From NCBI GenBank assembly GCA_028819235.1, contig JAPPMC010000311.1, positions 1 to 64,000 on the forward strand: a stretch of 64,000 bases of DNA, given 5' to 3'. Shown here in pieces: positions 1 through 8,864 of this stretch. The notes beneath the pieces are model-generated. The model had not been told where the DNA came from and ran no database searches. It worked only from the letters and a program-made list of their open reading frames with translations. Within the stretch, counting starts at the first letter, position 1; every line of letters starts with the position of its first letter. Both the position numbers and the translations under genes were made by a program. The stretch comes from Bryobacterales bacterium (GTDB lineage: Bacteria > Acidobacteriota > Terriglobia > Bryobacterales > UBA6623).

Positions 1-151
1 CCAGCTCAATCGACGCGCCGCGTTAAACCGCATCAAACATTGAATCTGCCTGGTGGGAGCACGGGCCTGCTGCTGCGGGTGGCTTGCCTACGCTATGACC
101 GGGGAGGTGCACAGTCTCGCCCGTAGCTCCGGTGGTGTAACCTGCGATTGG

Positions 152-913
152 ATGGGACGGCTGGAAGGAAAGACAGCACTGGTTACCGGAGCCCTTGGGG
201 GCATTGGCTCCGCGATCACCGCCAGATTCTTGGCCGAGGGCGCCCGTGTCGTGGCCAACGACTTGCCCGGAGCGGAACCGCAATCATCCGACCGGGCAGA
301 CGGACGAGTCGTCACCCACCTAGCCGATCACACCTCGGAACGCCAGGTGATGGACATGATGGAGCGCGTTCGCGAGGAACTCGGCGGGCTGGACATTCTG
401 GTCAACAATGCGTTCGCCGCCTTCAACGACACTGAGATCGACGTATTGCAAGAGGCCGACTGGGACAGAACGCTGGCCGCCTGCCTCAAGGGCCCCTTCC
501 TGTGCACGAAGCACGCCATTCCGCTCCTGAGGGAGCGCGGTGGAGGGAGCATTATTTCCATCTCGAGCGTCAATGCGCTGCGCGCCGTCAGCGAGACCGC
601 ATACTCCGCCGCTAAGGGTGGCCTCATCTCGATGATGCGGCTGGTGGCGGCGGATTACGCGGAGTTCAACATTCGCTCGAACGTGATCTGCCCGGGTACG
701 ATCGCGACGCGTGCGTCGCTGGGCTACTGGGAACAGTTTCCGGCAGGCTTCGATGAGCTGAAGCGCATGTATCCGCTCGGGCGGATCGGCGAGCCCGAGG
801 ATGTCGCCCACTACACGTTATTCCTGGCCTCCGACGAGTCACGTTGGGTGACGGGCACGGTCCACACGATCGATGGAGGCCTGATGGGCGGAGCGAAGCT
901 CGGAATCCGGTAG
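152..913 (+). CDS. SDR family NAD(P)-dependent oxidoreductase
   Basis: This is a 253-residue classical short-chain dehydrogenase/reductase. It has the Rossmann TGxxxGIG motif at about residues 12-19, an NNA segment after the fourth strand, the catalytic YSAAK (Tyr and Lys separated by three residues) and a C-terminal segment ending in a VTGTVHTIDGG-type stretch typical of the family. Length matches the usual 250 residues. The open frame extends upstream to 53, but the ATG at 152 is chosen because the SDR homology begins directly there (MGRLEGKTALVTG). The substrate cannot be told from sequence; many such enzymes act on sugars or hydroxy acids. It lies 25 bp upstream of the ankyrin lipoprotein on the same strand. 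Confidence 0.9.
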   Translation: MGRLEGKTALVTGALGGIGSAITARFLAEGARVVANDLPGAEPQSSDRADGRVVTHLADHTSERQVMDMMERVREELGGLDILVNNAFAAFNDTEIDVLQEADWDRTLAACLKGPFLCTKHAIPLLRERGGGSIISISSVNALRAVSETAYSAAKGGLISMMRLVAADYAEFNIRSNVICPGTIATRASLGYWEQFPAGFDELKRMYPLGRIGEPEDVAHYTLFLASDESRWVTGTVHTIDGGLMGGAKLGIR

Positions 914-938
914 TGCAGGTCTGTTAGACTCCGGTTCG

Positions 939-1538
939 GTGCGTATCAAGCCGAGAGTCCTAGCGCTCGGAACGGCCCTCCTGGCATGCGGCTCGTGCGG
1001 TTCGGGCGGCGGGACGGTCCCCTTTGAATCGGCGGGTTCCCGCAGCCAGCGGAGCGCGTTCCTGACCGAGCGCATGGCCAACGCCGCGTTCGAGGGCAAC
1101 ACCAAGGCTGTGGAGGACATGCTCCCGCGCGTCGATGTCGACGCGCAGGACGAGGGCGGCCGGACCATGGTGATGCTGGCGTCCTACGGCGGCCACTCCA
1201 CGACTGTGCGGCTGCTTTGCGAGAACAAGGCCAACCCGAACCTCAAGGACTCGAACCGACGCACCGCTCTGATGTACGCCGCTTCCGGACCGAACGCCGG
1301 CACCGTCGAAATCCTGCTTGCCCACGGCGCCGAGGTTAACGTCGCCGACGGGGAGGAGGGTTACACGGCGCTCATGTTCGCAGCAGCAGAAGGCCATGCC
1401 GAAATCGTGCGAATGCTGTTGGCCAGCGGGGCCGAAGCGGATCTGCGCGACATCGATGGTGAGTCAGCTTTGAAGTTTGCCGCAGACAACAACCATCCTG
1501 AGGTCGTTCGCCTGCTGCAAGAGGCCTCGGCGCATTGA
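939..1538 (+). CDS. ankyrin-repeat lipoprotein
   Basis: This 199-residue protein starts at a GTG. Residues 1-17 form a lipoprotein signal with a lipobox ending LLAC (Cys17), so it is probably anchored to a membrane facing the periplasm. From about residue 65 to the end it carries roughly four ankyrin repeats. They are recognisable by repeated TALMYAA / TALMFAAAEGH / VRMLLASGAE blocks. Ankyrin repeats bind protein partners; the partner is unknown. Its TGA stop (1536-1538) overlaps the putative TTG start of the HupE-like gene, which suggests translational coupling between the two. Confidence 0.85.
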   Translation: MRIKPRVLALGTALLACGSCGSGGGTVPFESAGSRSQRSAFLTERMANAAFEGNTKAVEDMLPRVDVDAQDEGGRTMVMLASYGGHSTTVRLLCENKANPNLKDSNRRTALMYAASGPNAGTVEILLAHGAEVNVADGEEGYTALMFAAAEGHAEIVRMLLASGAEADLRDIDGESALKFAADNNHPEVVRLLQEASAH

Positions 1539-2728
1539 TTGGACCGAGCGGGCTGCTCAGGAGCGCACCGGCACGGCCTGGCCGCTCGACGGCCCATGTG
1601 CCCTACTGGCCGCACTTGCGCGCACGTCATTTGCTGGCCCTGACAGCATTGGCATGGCCATTAACCGTCGGGGCGCACGAATTCAGCATCACCCCCGTGA
1701 CCTTGGTGATTCCCGGCGACGGCAGCTTCCGCGCGGAAGTCGGACTGGACGCCGATGCGCTGGCCTTGGGCTTGCCCCTAGAGGCCGACTCGGCGATCGT
1801 TGCGAGCGCGATGCGCGCCCTGCGGGATGACGAACTGGCCCAAGCGATCGAATCGGCCAAGAAGGCCATCAGGGAGGACATTGAGATCAACTTCGATGGG
1901 CGGCCGGAGGACTTTGAGGTCTCCTTTCCGCACCACGGCACGGCTGCGGCCGCGGCCGCGGCAACGCCTACTGTCCTTGGCGCTCTCGCCCGACTCTCCG
2001 GAGTTGTGCCGCACGGCGCAGACCGGCTGACGGTGCGCCTGCCGCCGCGCTACAAGGCAGTCTCGCTGGAGATCGCCGTCCCGGGACGGGACCAGCCCTA
2101 TGCGACCGCAGTGCAGCCGGGCGGGTCGAGCCCGCCGTATTCTCTGGCGTCCTCCGCCGCTCGGCACACGGGCCGCGGGGTCTTCGTGTCCTACCTCGCC
2201 CTAGGCTTCACGCACATCTTGCCCAAGGGGCTGGATCACATCCTCTTTGTCCTCGGGCTGTACTTGCTCAGCGCTAGGTGGCGGCCATTGCTCTACCAAG
2301 TCTCCGCATTCACGGTGGCCCATTCAGTGACGCTCGGGCTCTCGATGCAGGGGGTGGTGTCGCTCCCGGAGAGGTGGGTCGAGTCCCTGATCGCACTGTC
2401 GATCAGCTGGGTGGCGGTCGAGAACATCGCCACGTCCGAGCTCAAACCTTGGCGCATCGCGGTCGTGTTCTGCTTCGGACTGCTTCACGGTCTGGGCTTT
2501 GCCGGCGTGCTAGGGCAGCTGGGCATGCCCGATGACCGCTTCCTCGCGGCGCTCCTGTCCTTCAATCTGGGAGTGGAATTCGGGCAGCTGGCTGTGGTCG
2601 GGATCGCTTTCGGCGTCACGGCCAGATTCCGGCATCTCGCCGGCTATCGCCGGTACTTCGTGATTCCTTGCTGCTTGCTGATCGGGGGAGTCGGCCTGTG
2701 GTGGTCGGTGACGCGAGCATTGTTCTGA
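1535..2728 (+). CDS. HupE/UreJ-like membrane protein
   Basis: This is a protein of up to 397 residues. After a signal segment (ending about ...TVGA before HEFS) comes an exported domain of about 180 residues. A C-terminal block of about six membrane helices starts near residue 215. Histidine-bearing helix motifs there (THILPKGLDHILF, AHSVTLGL, LLHGLGFAG) are the hallmark of the HupE/UreJ_2 family, associated with nickel/cobalt or other metal handling. A run of alanines (AAAAAAA) lies in the exported domain. The TTG at 1535 has an AAGAGG-like sequence about 10 bases upstream and overlaps the preceding stop. A GTG at 1598, directly before the signal peptide, is an equally reasonable start. The transported metal is not evident. 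Confidence 0.8.
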   Translation: MIGPSGLLRSAPARPGRSTAHVPYWPHLRARHLLALTALAWPLTVGAHEFSITPVTLVIPGDGSFRAEVGLDADALALGLPLEADSAIVASAMRALRDDELAQAIESAKKAIREDIEINFDGRPEDFEVSFPHHGTAAAAAAATPTVLGALARLSGVVPHGADRLTVRLPPRYKAVSLEIAVPGRDQPYATAVQPGGSSPPYSLASSAARHTGRGVFVSYLALGFTHILPKGLDHILFVLGLYLLSARWRPLLYQVSAFTVAHSVTLGLSMQGVVSLPERWVESLIALSISWVAVENIATSELKPWRIAVVFCFGLLHGLGFAGVLGQLGMPDDRFLAALLSFNLGVEFGQLAVVGIAFGVTARFRHLAGYRRYFVIPCCLLIGGVGLWWSVTRALF

Positions 2729-2764
2729 GGCCTTGGCCGTGGCCCGGTCATAATTAGGCTCCTG

Positions 2765-3034
2765 ATGGCAACCGTGTTCATACCCTCCATGCTTCGGCCC
2801 GCCGCCGGAGATCGAGAGTCCGTCGAGGTTGCTGGCTCTACTGTCCGGGACGTCATCGAACGACTGACCGAGGCCTATCCCAAGCTCAGGGTTCGCCTGC
2901 TGGAAGACGGCCAGCTGCGGGCGAACATCTCGGTGGCGATCGACGGCGAGATCAGCACCCTGGGTCTTTTGGACACGGTGGAGAAGGACTCCGAAGTGCA
3001 CTTTGTGGCCGCGATCTCGGGAGGACGCCCATGA
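2765..3034 (+). CDS. MoaD/ThiS-family ubiquitin-like sulfur carrier
   Basis: This 89-residue protein has the MoaD/ThiS beta-grasp pattern. It opens with a short hydrophobic strand (VFIPSMLRP), then TVRDVIERLTEAYP, a VAIDGE turn and a terminal FVAAISGG. Family members are activated on a C-terminal Gly-Gly by an E1-like enzyme and carry sulfur for molybdopterin, thiamine or cysteine synthesis. Here the Gly-Gly is followed by Arg-Pro before the stop, so it is not exposed as encoded. No E1-like, MoaE, ThiG or JAMM protease gene is next to it. The last codons overlap the ATG of the amidohydrolase (ATGA at 3031-3034), suggesting coupling to that enzyme. Confidence 0.8.
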   Translation: MATVFIPSMLRPAAGDRESVEVAGSTVRDVIERLTEAYPKLRVRLLEDGQLRANISVAIDGEISTLGLLDTVEKDSEVHFVAAISGGRP

Positions 3035-3972
3035 TGCGGACGCCTTGGGGCCAGATGACGGTCGAGGATTCCCACGCCCACCTCTTTTCCCGGTCGTTCT
3101 TTGAAGGTTTGGCGCGCCAGCGGAAGACGGAAGACGTCGATTCGATGGTCGCGGAACTGGGGTGGGATCTGCCTCCCCGGAGCAATGCCGAACTGGGAAG
3201 CCGATGGACGGAGGAACTCGACGCGCACGGGGTCGCCCGGTCCGTCCTCATGGCGAGCCTCCCGGGCGACGAGGCTGCGGCGAGCGACGTAGTACGGGCT
3301 TTCCCCGACCGATTCTACGGATTCTTCATGCTGGACCCGACCTCTGGCGACCCGATTCCGAGAGCCCGGAGGGCATTTCGGGATCTTGGGCTGCAGGGGT
3401 TGTGCCTGTTCCCGGCCATGCAGCGGTTCTCGGTGCGGGACGAGGCCCTCTGGCCGCTCTACGAGATCGCGGCACAAGCCGGCAGGGTGGTCTTCGTGCA
3501 CACGGGAGTGCTCACAGTAGGCGTGCGCGCTCGGCTGGGACTCCCTTCGCGGTTCGACATGAGCTATTCCAATCCTCTGGACCTGCACCGAGTCGCCTTG
3601 GAGCATCCTGAGACCACGTTCATCGTGCCGCACCTCGGTGCCGGGTTCTTTCGGGAGACCCTCATGCTTGCCAGCTTGGCCCCAAACGTCTACGTCGACA
3701 CCTCCAGCAGCAACAGCTGGAGGAGATTCCTGACGCCAACCCCCACCCTAGAAGAGGTGTTTGGCCGGGCGCTGGACGTCGTCGGCTCCGGGCGGCTGCT
3801 GTTCGGAACGGACTCGTCGTTCTTCCCGCGCGGCTGGCGCCGGGGGATCTTTGAGACGCAGTGCGAGACGCTCCGAAGGCTCGGAATCACGACCGAGGAG
3901 GCTGCTGCGATCTTCGGCGGAAACCTCGCGCGCATCATGCGACCGGCTATGCGATCCAAAGCCGACGCGTAG
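3031..3972 (+). CDS. amidohydrolase-family (Amidohydro_2) metal-dependent hydrolase
   Basis: This is a 313-residue TIM-barrel hydrolase of the amidohydrolase-2/ACMSD-like group. A metal-binding HxH occurs near the N-terminus (DSHAHLF, His15 and His17). Further barrel-strand signatures are VVFVHTG, FIVPHLGAGF and LLFGTDSSFF, the last carrying the conserved Asp. Members hydrolyse or decarboxylate aromatic and cyclic carboxylates or lactones. The substrate is not predictable here. The start overlaps the stop of the MoaD-like gene by four bases; in-frame ATGs at 3034 and 3055 are alternatives. Together with the SDR and the MFS transporter it may belong to a small catabolic cluster, which is inference from proximity. 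Confidence 0.85.
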   Translation: MMRTPWGQMTVEDSHAHLFSRSFFEGLARQRKTEDVDSMVAELGWDLPPRSNAELGSRWTEELDAHGVARSVLMASLPGDEAAASDVVRAFPDRFYGFFMLDPTSGDPIPRARRAFRDLGLQGLCLFPAMQRFSVRDEALWPLYEIAAQAGRVVFVHTGVLTVGVRARLGLPSRFDMSYSNPLDLHRVALEHPETTFIVPHLGAGFFRETLMLASLAPNVYVDTSSSNSWRRFLTPTPTLEEVFGRALDVVGSGRLLFGTDSSFFPRGWRRGIFETQCETLRRLGITTEEAAAIFGGNLARIMRPAMRSKADA

Positions 3973-4390
3973 TCCGGCTGGAGGCAGGGCTGACGGAATA
4001 CCCGGGGGCCGAGGCAGCCGATGTCGGCGCCGCCGGGCGGAAAGGGGTGCCGTGCCCCAGCCGTTGCTGCGCTCACCGGCCCGTCAGGGACGGCAGGGCC
4101 CGGGTCGACGACCGACGCACGCCAGTGCGCTTGCGAGCCCGGAAGTGATCCAAGTCCGCTCGCGTTGGAGGACCGAACTTTCTAAGGCGGGGCAGGTCGC
4201 GAGAAGAGAGCGGCTCCGGAAGGTGGCCCGATACTGCCGGCCCGTTTCTCCAGCGCAGCGGCAACTGCCGTCCATGCGTTAATGGGGGCCAGTCGGCCCG
4301 GCCTGCGACGGGCGCGCCGGGCGGGCCCCATCGATGCGGTAGCGCATCGCGGCTCACCAGCACCTTGAATCCGAGCATCTCCGGACCCGC
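3973..4390 (+). other. 418-bp intergenic leader with strong hairpins
   Basis: No convincing gene is seen. The last third is strongly self-complementary. A 7-bp stem GCCCGGC/GCCGGGC lies at 4296-4302/4316-4322. A second perfect stem-loop CGATGCG-GTAG-CGCATCG spans 4332-4349, about 40 bases before the MFS start codon. There is no T-run after either, so they do not look like intrinsic terminators. They could be a structured 5' leader or only a product of high GC. Confidence 0.4.
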
Positions 4391-5707
4391 ATGATGCAGC
4401 TTGGCCACATTTGGTCGCGTGCCCTGGGGATGTTTGCTCTCGTTCTGGCCGGAGAGCTCATATTCGGCTTGCCGTTCCACCTTCCCAGGTACTTTCGGCC
4501 GACACTGCTGGAAGTCTTCGGACTGTCGCACGGCGACTATGGCGACATCTTCGCGGCCTACGGAATCGCCGCGCTGCTGTCTTACGGTCCGGGAGGTCCA
4601 ATCGCCGATTGCTATCCGGCGCGGAAGCTCATGGGCCTGTCGCTGTTCATGACGGCCGCCGGCGGGCTGTACCTGCTCACCATCCCCGGTCAGCTAGGGA
4701 TGGTGGTGCTCTATGCATTCTGGGGCGTCACGTCGATCCTCCTTTTTTGGGCGGCACTGATCCGTGCCACCCGGGAATGGGGTGGCCGTCTGGCACAGGG
4801 TCGCGGTTTTGGCCTGCTGGATGCGGGCCGGGGTGCGGTTGCGGGGGTCGTCGCCGGTGTGGGCGTCGTCGTGCTGCGCACCGCGCTAGGCGCTGACCCC
4901 TTCCTCGCAGACGTCGCAGCTAAGTCTTCCGGGCTAAAGCAGCTCATCCTGCTCTACACCGTGGCGACGGCCCTTGCCGGGGTCGTCGCGTGGCATTGGG
5001 TGCCAGAGTCGGATCCGGCGGAACTCGCTCCAAGAAGGTCCGCGTGGTCCCAGATCCGTGGTGTGGCGGGAATCTCGGCGGTCTGGCAGCAGGCGATCGT
5101 GGTCGTCTGTGCCTACTGCGCCTACAAGGGGCTTGACCATTTCTCTGTGTTCGCGGTGGACGTGCTCGGCATGCACCAGGCGAATGCGGCGGCTTTCGCC
5201 ACGGTGACGGTCTGGATCCGTCCTGTGGCGGCGCTGCTCGCAGGGGGAGCCGGCGACCAGGTTGGAGCGGCACGGAGCGTGCTGGTGCTGTTCGCGGCCT
5301 CGGTCGCGAGCTGGGGCATGCTGGCGGCCTTGGACGCGGGAGCGCAGGTGCCGATCTACGCCAGCATTGCGGTGACTTGCCTGGCGGCCTTCGGCTTCAG
5401 GGGGCTGTACTTTGCACTGTTGGAACAGTCCCGCACGCCTCGCCACCGGACTGGCGCTGCGGTCGGCCTGATCTCGCTCGCGGGCTATTCCCCTGACATC
5501 TTCTTCGGTCCGGTATCGGGACGGATGCTCGACTCCACCCCCGGAGTCGGCGGCTACCGGCACGTCTTCCTGCTGCTCGTTTGCACGAGTGTGGCGGGCC
5601 TGGCGACGAGCGGCTGGCTGCACCTCCGGTTCGGGCGCAAGTCATCACCGAATGGGCCGCCCGAACGGATCAACGCACGACCGGGGCGAGGCGATCGCCC
5701 GGCCTGA
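4391..5707 (+). CDS. MFS transporter
   Basis: This 438-residue polytopic protein has about twelve hydrophobic segments and the major-facilitator loop pattern GGPIADCYPARKLMGLSLF between helices 2 and 3 (compare GxxxDRxGRR). It is an inner-membrane secondary carrier, probably for a sugar, nucleoside or organic anion; the sequence does not say which. Start at the first of two tandem ATG codons (4391). A short hydrophilic tail ends the protein. It lies 152 bp upstream of the exported Gfo/Idh oxidoreductase and may supply the same pathway. Confidence 0.85.
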   Translation: MMQLGHIWSRALGMFALVLAGELIFGLPFHLPRYFRPTLLEVFGLSHGDYGDIFAAYGIAALLSYGPGGPIADCYPARKLMGLSLFMTAAGGLYLLTIPGQLGMVVLYAFWGVTSILLFWAALIRATREWGGRLAQGRGFGLLDAGRGAVAGVVAGVGVVVLRTALGADPFLADVAAKSSGLKQLILLYTVATALAGVVAWHWVPESDPAELAPRRSAWSQIRGVAGISAVWQQAIVVVCAYCAYKGLDHFSVFAVDVLGMHQANAAAFATVTVWIRPVAALLAGGAGDQVGAARSVLVLFAASVASWGMLAALDAGAQVPIYASIAVTCLAAFGFRGLYFALLEQSRTPRHRTGAAVGLISLAGYSPDIFFGPVSGRMLDSTPGVGGYRHVFLLLVCTSVAGLATSGWLHLRFGRKSSPNGPPERINARPGRGDRPA

Positions 5708-5859
5708 CCAAGGTCGGACGGACGCACAGCTACTGCACATTGCGCCGGCAGGGCGACCCAGAGTCCCGCCGTCCGCGCCCCGGGTACGGCCCGCAAGAAC
5801 CCAGACGCGATGGCTGCCTTTCCCTCGTGCGCCCTCGCCGGAGTACAGTGGGACCCGCA

Positions 5860-7173
5860 ATGCCAGCCCCCCAACTCACCCGGCGCACCTTCTCGAGAGC
5901 CGCCCTCTGTACCTTTCCCGCAATTGTTCCGGCGAGCGTCCTTGGCCAAGGGGCCCCGAGCAACCAGCTCTCGATCGGCTTCATCGGAACTGGCAACAAC
6001 GGCACGAACTGGATGCTCCGGTTCCTCCAGGACGCCCGCGTGAGGGTGCGAGCCGTCTGTGACGTGAACAGGGAGGGCGGCGGCTACTGGGAAGGCACAG
6101 TGCGCGGCCGCGAACCGGCCCGGCGCATCGTCGACGAGCACTACGGAGACAACTCGTGTCTCGCCCTCAACGACTTCCGGGAGTTGCTTGTCAGGGACGA
6201 CGTGGACGCGATCTACATTGGGACTCCCGACCATTGGCACGCCCCGATGGCGATCGCCGCGGCAAGGGCCGGCAAGCACATCTACTCCCAGAAGCCCCTA
6301 TCGCTCACGGTGCGCGGCGGGCGTGCCATGGCTGATGCCGTGAAGACCGCCGGCGTGGTCTGGCAGACGGGCAGTCAGCAGCGCTCGGACCGCAACTTCC
6401 GGATTGTCTGCGAGCTGGCCCGCAACGGGCGGCTGGGCAGGCTGCACACGGTCCGGGTGGGCCTTCCAGGCGGACGGCCCGACTACGGCAAGACGGCTCG
6501 TCTCACCGAGACCCGGCCCGTCCCCGAGGGGCTGGACTACGAGATGTGGGTCGGGCCGGCCCCGTACCGTCCCTACGCACCGGCCCGCATTGGCGTCAAC
6601 TTTCGCTGGGTGAGCGACTATTCCGGGGGTCAGGTCACAGACTTCGGGGCACACCACATCGACATCGCCCAGTGGGGGCTCGGGATGGACTCCTCCGGCC
6701 CGGTGGCTATCCGGAACCCGCGCGCGAAGTTTCCGCCGCATCCGATCTACGACACCGCGACGGAGTTCCGCTTCGAGTGCGAATACTCGAGCGGCGTGAG
6801 GCTGGTCTGCTCGGACAAAGAACGGGGCGGCGTGCGCTTCGAGGGCAGCAACGGCTGGGCCTGGGCCAATCGCGGCACGCACGAAGTCAGCGCCCGGGAC
6901 ATCGTGTCGGACCCTCCCGGCCGCGGGGAAATCCGCCTCTACCGCAGTTCGAACCACGTCACCAACTTCATCGACAGCTGTATCACGGGCAAGCCCACCG
7001 TCGCGCCGATCGAGGCAGCGCACCGATCTGTGTCAATCGCCCATCTTGGCAATATCGCCCTTCGCAAGGGGCGCGCCCTGCAGTGGGACCCCGCCAACGA
7101 GAGGATCATCGACGATCGAGGAGCGGAACAGCTGCTGGATCGGCCACGGCGAAGCCCATGGGAACTGACATGA
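5860..7173 (+). CDS. Tat-exported Gfo/Idh/MocA family oxidoreductase
   Basis: This 437-residue NAD(P)-dependent oxidoreductase is of the glucose-fructose oxidoreductase/inositol dehydrogenase family. The start at ATG 5860 places a twin-arginine signal (LTRRTFSRAA) at the N-terminus, followed by the Rossmann motif GFIGTGNNG. The nucleotide-binding EKP motif appears as QKP (YSQKPLSLTV), a variant known in exported members. A conserved catalytic-domain stretch, GGQVTDFGAHHIDIAQWGLG, also fits. The open frame begins at 5581, but the upstream extension has no family similarity. Probable site is the periplasm, acting on sugars or sugar derivatives. The stop overlaps the ATGA start of the sulfatase at 7170, so the two are likely co-translated. 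Confidence 0.9.
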   Translation: MPAPQLTRRTFSRAALCTFPAIVPASVLGQGAPSNQLSIGFIGTGNNGTNWMLRFLQDARVRVRAVCDVNREGGGYWEGTVRGREPARRIVDEHYGDNSCLALNDFRELLVRDDVDAIYIGTPDHWHAPMAIAAARAGKHIYSQKPLSLTVRGGRAMADAVKTAGVVWQTGSQQRSDRNFRIVCELARNGRLGRLHTVRVGLPGGRPDYGKTARLTETRPVPEGLDYEMWVGPAPYRPYAPARIGVNFRWVSDYSGGQVTDFGAHHIDIAQWGLGMDSSGPVAIRNPRAKFPPHPIYDTATEFRFECEYSSGVRLVCSDKERGGVRFEGSNGWAWANRGTHEVSARDIVSDPPGRGEIRLYRSSNHVTNFIDSCITGKPTVAPIEAAHRSVSIAHLGNIALRKGRALQWDPANERIIDDRGAEQLLDRPRRSPWELT

Positions 7174-8687
7174 ACCGCACAAACCAAGCTAAGCAACACG
7201 AACCGGAAGGCAGCCAGCTTACGACGCTGGGCGGGCCAGCATGGCTGGTGGTACTGGCTTCCGCCGTCAGCTTGGCCTGCTCCCCAGCGGGAAATTCCGA
7301 CCCGCCGGCCCGCCCGAACGTTCTGCTGATCGCGATAGACGACCTCCGCCCAGAACTTGCCTCGTTCGGAGTCCCGTACATCCGATCCCCGAACATCGAC
7401 CGACTTGCAGGGACCGGCCGGATATTCCGGAGCCACTACGTGCAGGCCCCCACATGCGGTGCCTCGCGTTTCGCGCTCTTGACTGGCCGCTACGGCGCGG
7501 CCGGCAACTCAGCCTTGTTCGAGCGGGCGCAGCGGATGCGAGAGGATCCCGGCTCCGTTCCGCCGAGCATGCCGGCCTGGTTCCGCCTCCGCGGCTACGC
7601 GACGGTCTCCGTCGGGAAGGTCTCCCACCACCCGGGCGGGCTCGGCGGACCGGACTGGAATGACGCGTCGAATCCGGAGATGCCCGACTCGTGGGACCGG
7701 CACCTGCTCCCGGCCGGCCCTTGGCAGCACCCGCGTGGATGGATGCACGGCTTGGCTGGCGGGGAGATCCGGGTCAACCGCGCGGACATGGACGTGTTCC
7801 AAGCGGTCGAAGGCCCGGATTCCATCTATCCCGACGGCGGGGCCGTTGAAGAGGCCCTCCGCCAGATCGACATGTTGGCGTCGGATCCTGACCGGCCCTT
7901 CTTCCTCGCGGTCGGCATCCTCCGCCCGCACCTGCCCTTCGGCGCTCCGCGGAAGTACTACGACCCGTACGAGAACGCGCTGCTGCCGCCCACGCCGCAC
8001 CCCGGAAGGCCCCAAGGCCGATCAACGTGGCACGCGTCGGGCGAATTCATGGGCTATAACCGCTGGGACCGCGACCCGAATGAGGACTCGGAATTCGCCC
8101 TGCAGGTCCGGCGGCACTATGCCGCTTGCGTGAGCTACGCCGATGCCCAAGTCGGCAAGCTGTTGGACCGGCTCGAGAGTTCGGGAGCTTCAGGGAACAC
8201 CATCATCGCCCTGTGGGGCGACCACGGATGGCATCTGGGCGAACACGCCGTTTGGGGCAAGCACACGCTGTTCGAGGAATCGCTGCGGTCCCCGCTCGTG
8301 GTCTCCGCGCCCGGAATGCCGGTCCCCGGCGAGCCGACGGACGCAATCGTCGAGACACTGGATCTCTTTCCCACAATGTGCGAATTGGCCGGCCTGCCGA
8401 CGCCGGACTTTGTGCACGGTGTCTCCCTGCAACCGCTGCTCAAAGATCCGACGGGGGAGGGCCATCCGGCGATCGCGTACCATCGGCAGGGCAGTACGAT
8501 CCGCACGCCCACACATCGCCTCATCCTGCACACCGACGGCTACGCCGAACTGTACGACCATTCGTCGGCCGAGGGAGAGACCCTGAACATCGCGGAATCG
8601 AACGCGCCGATCGTTGCGCGCCTCAGCGGAATGCTGCAGGATCGACTGTCCCTCGTGGATCGCCAGACTCCAGCGCCGCGGCAATGA
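7170..8687 (+). CDS. lipoprotein sulfatase (iduronate-2-sulfatase-like)
   Basis: This 505-residue formylglycine-type sulfatase starts with a hydrophobic signal and a lipobox-like SLAC (Cys37), suggesting a lipid-anchored enzyme. The N-terminal metal-binding segment is VLLIAIDDLR (Asp57-Asp58). The active-site signature is CGASR at residues 96-100, where Cys96 would be converted to formylglycine. The later DHGWHLGEHAVWGKHTLFEE block supplies metal ligands and the catalytic Lys. Overall layout is closest to iduronate-2-sulfatase-like enzymes (family S1). The start at ATG 7170 overlaps the upstream stop; ATG 7158 is an alternative. Likely substrate is a sulfated polysaccharide or oligosaccharide, with the preceding Gfo/Idh enzyme acting on the same material. 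Confidence 0.9.
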   Translation: MNRTNQAKQHEPEGSQLTTLGGPAWLVVLASAVSLACSPAGNSDPPARPNVLLIAIDDLRPELASFGVPYIRSPNIDRLAGTGRIFRSHYVQAPTCGASRFALLTGRYGAAGNSALFERAQRMREDPGSVPPSMPAWFRLRGYATVSVGKVSHHPGGLGGPDWNDASNPEMPDSWDRHLLPAGPWQHPRGWMHGLAGGEIRVNRADMDVFQAVEGPDSIYPDGGAVEEALRQIDMLASDPDRPFFLAVGILRPHLPFGAPRKYYDPYENALLPPTPHPGRPQGRSTWHASGEFMGYNRWDRDPNEDSEFALQVRRHYAACVSYADAQVGKLLDRLESSGASGNTIIALWGDHGWHLGEHAVWGKHTLFEESLRSPLVVSAPGMPVPGEPTDAIVETLDLFPTMCELAGLPTPDFVHGVSLQPLLKDPTGEGHPAIAYHRQGSTIRTPTHRLILHTDGYAELYDHSSAEGETLNIAESNAPIVARLSGMLQDRLSLVDRQTPAPRQ

Positions 8688-8864
8688 GACGCACGATTGG
8701 CAGCTGTCAGGCCCCTCTGCTCTCGCCTGCCCCAATACCCCCCGAGGCGGACCGCGCTCTGTCGAGCCCCGCGACCGATCTGGCCTTAACAACTCCACGA
8801 ACTCCTCAGGCGGGGTCTGACAGGGCCCTGGCCGCAGTGCCGAACTGAGCGGTCCCGCCCCGCC

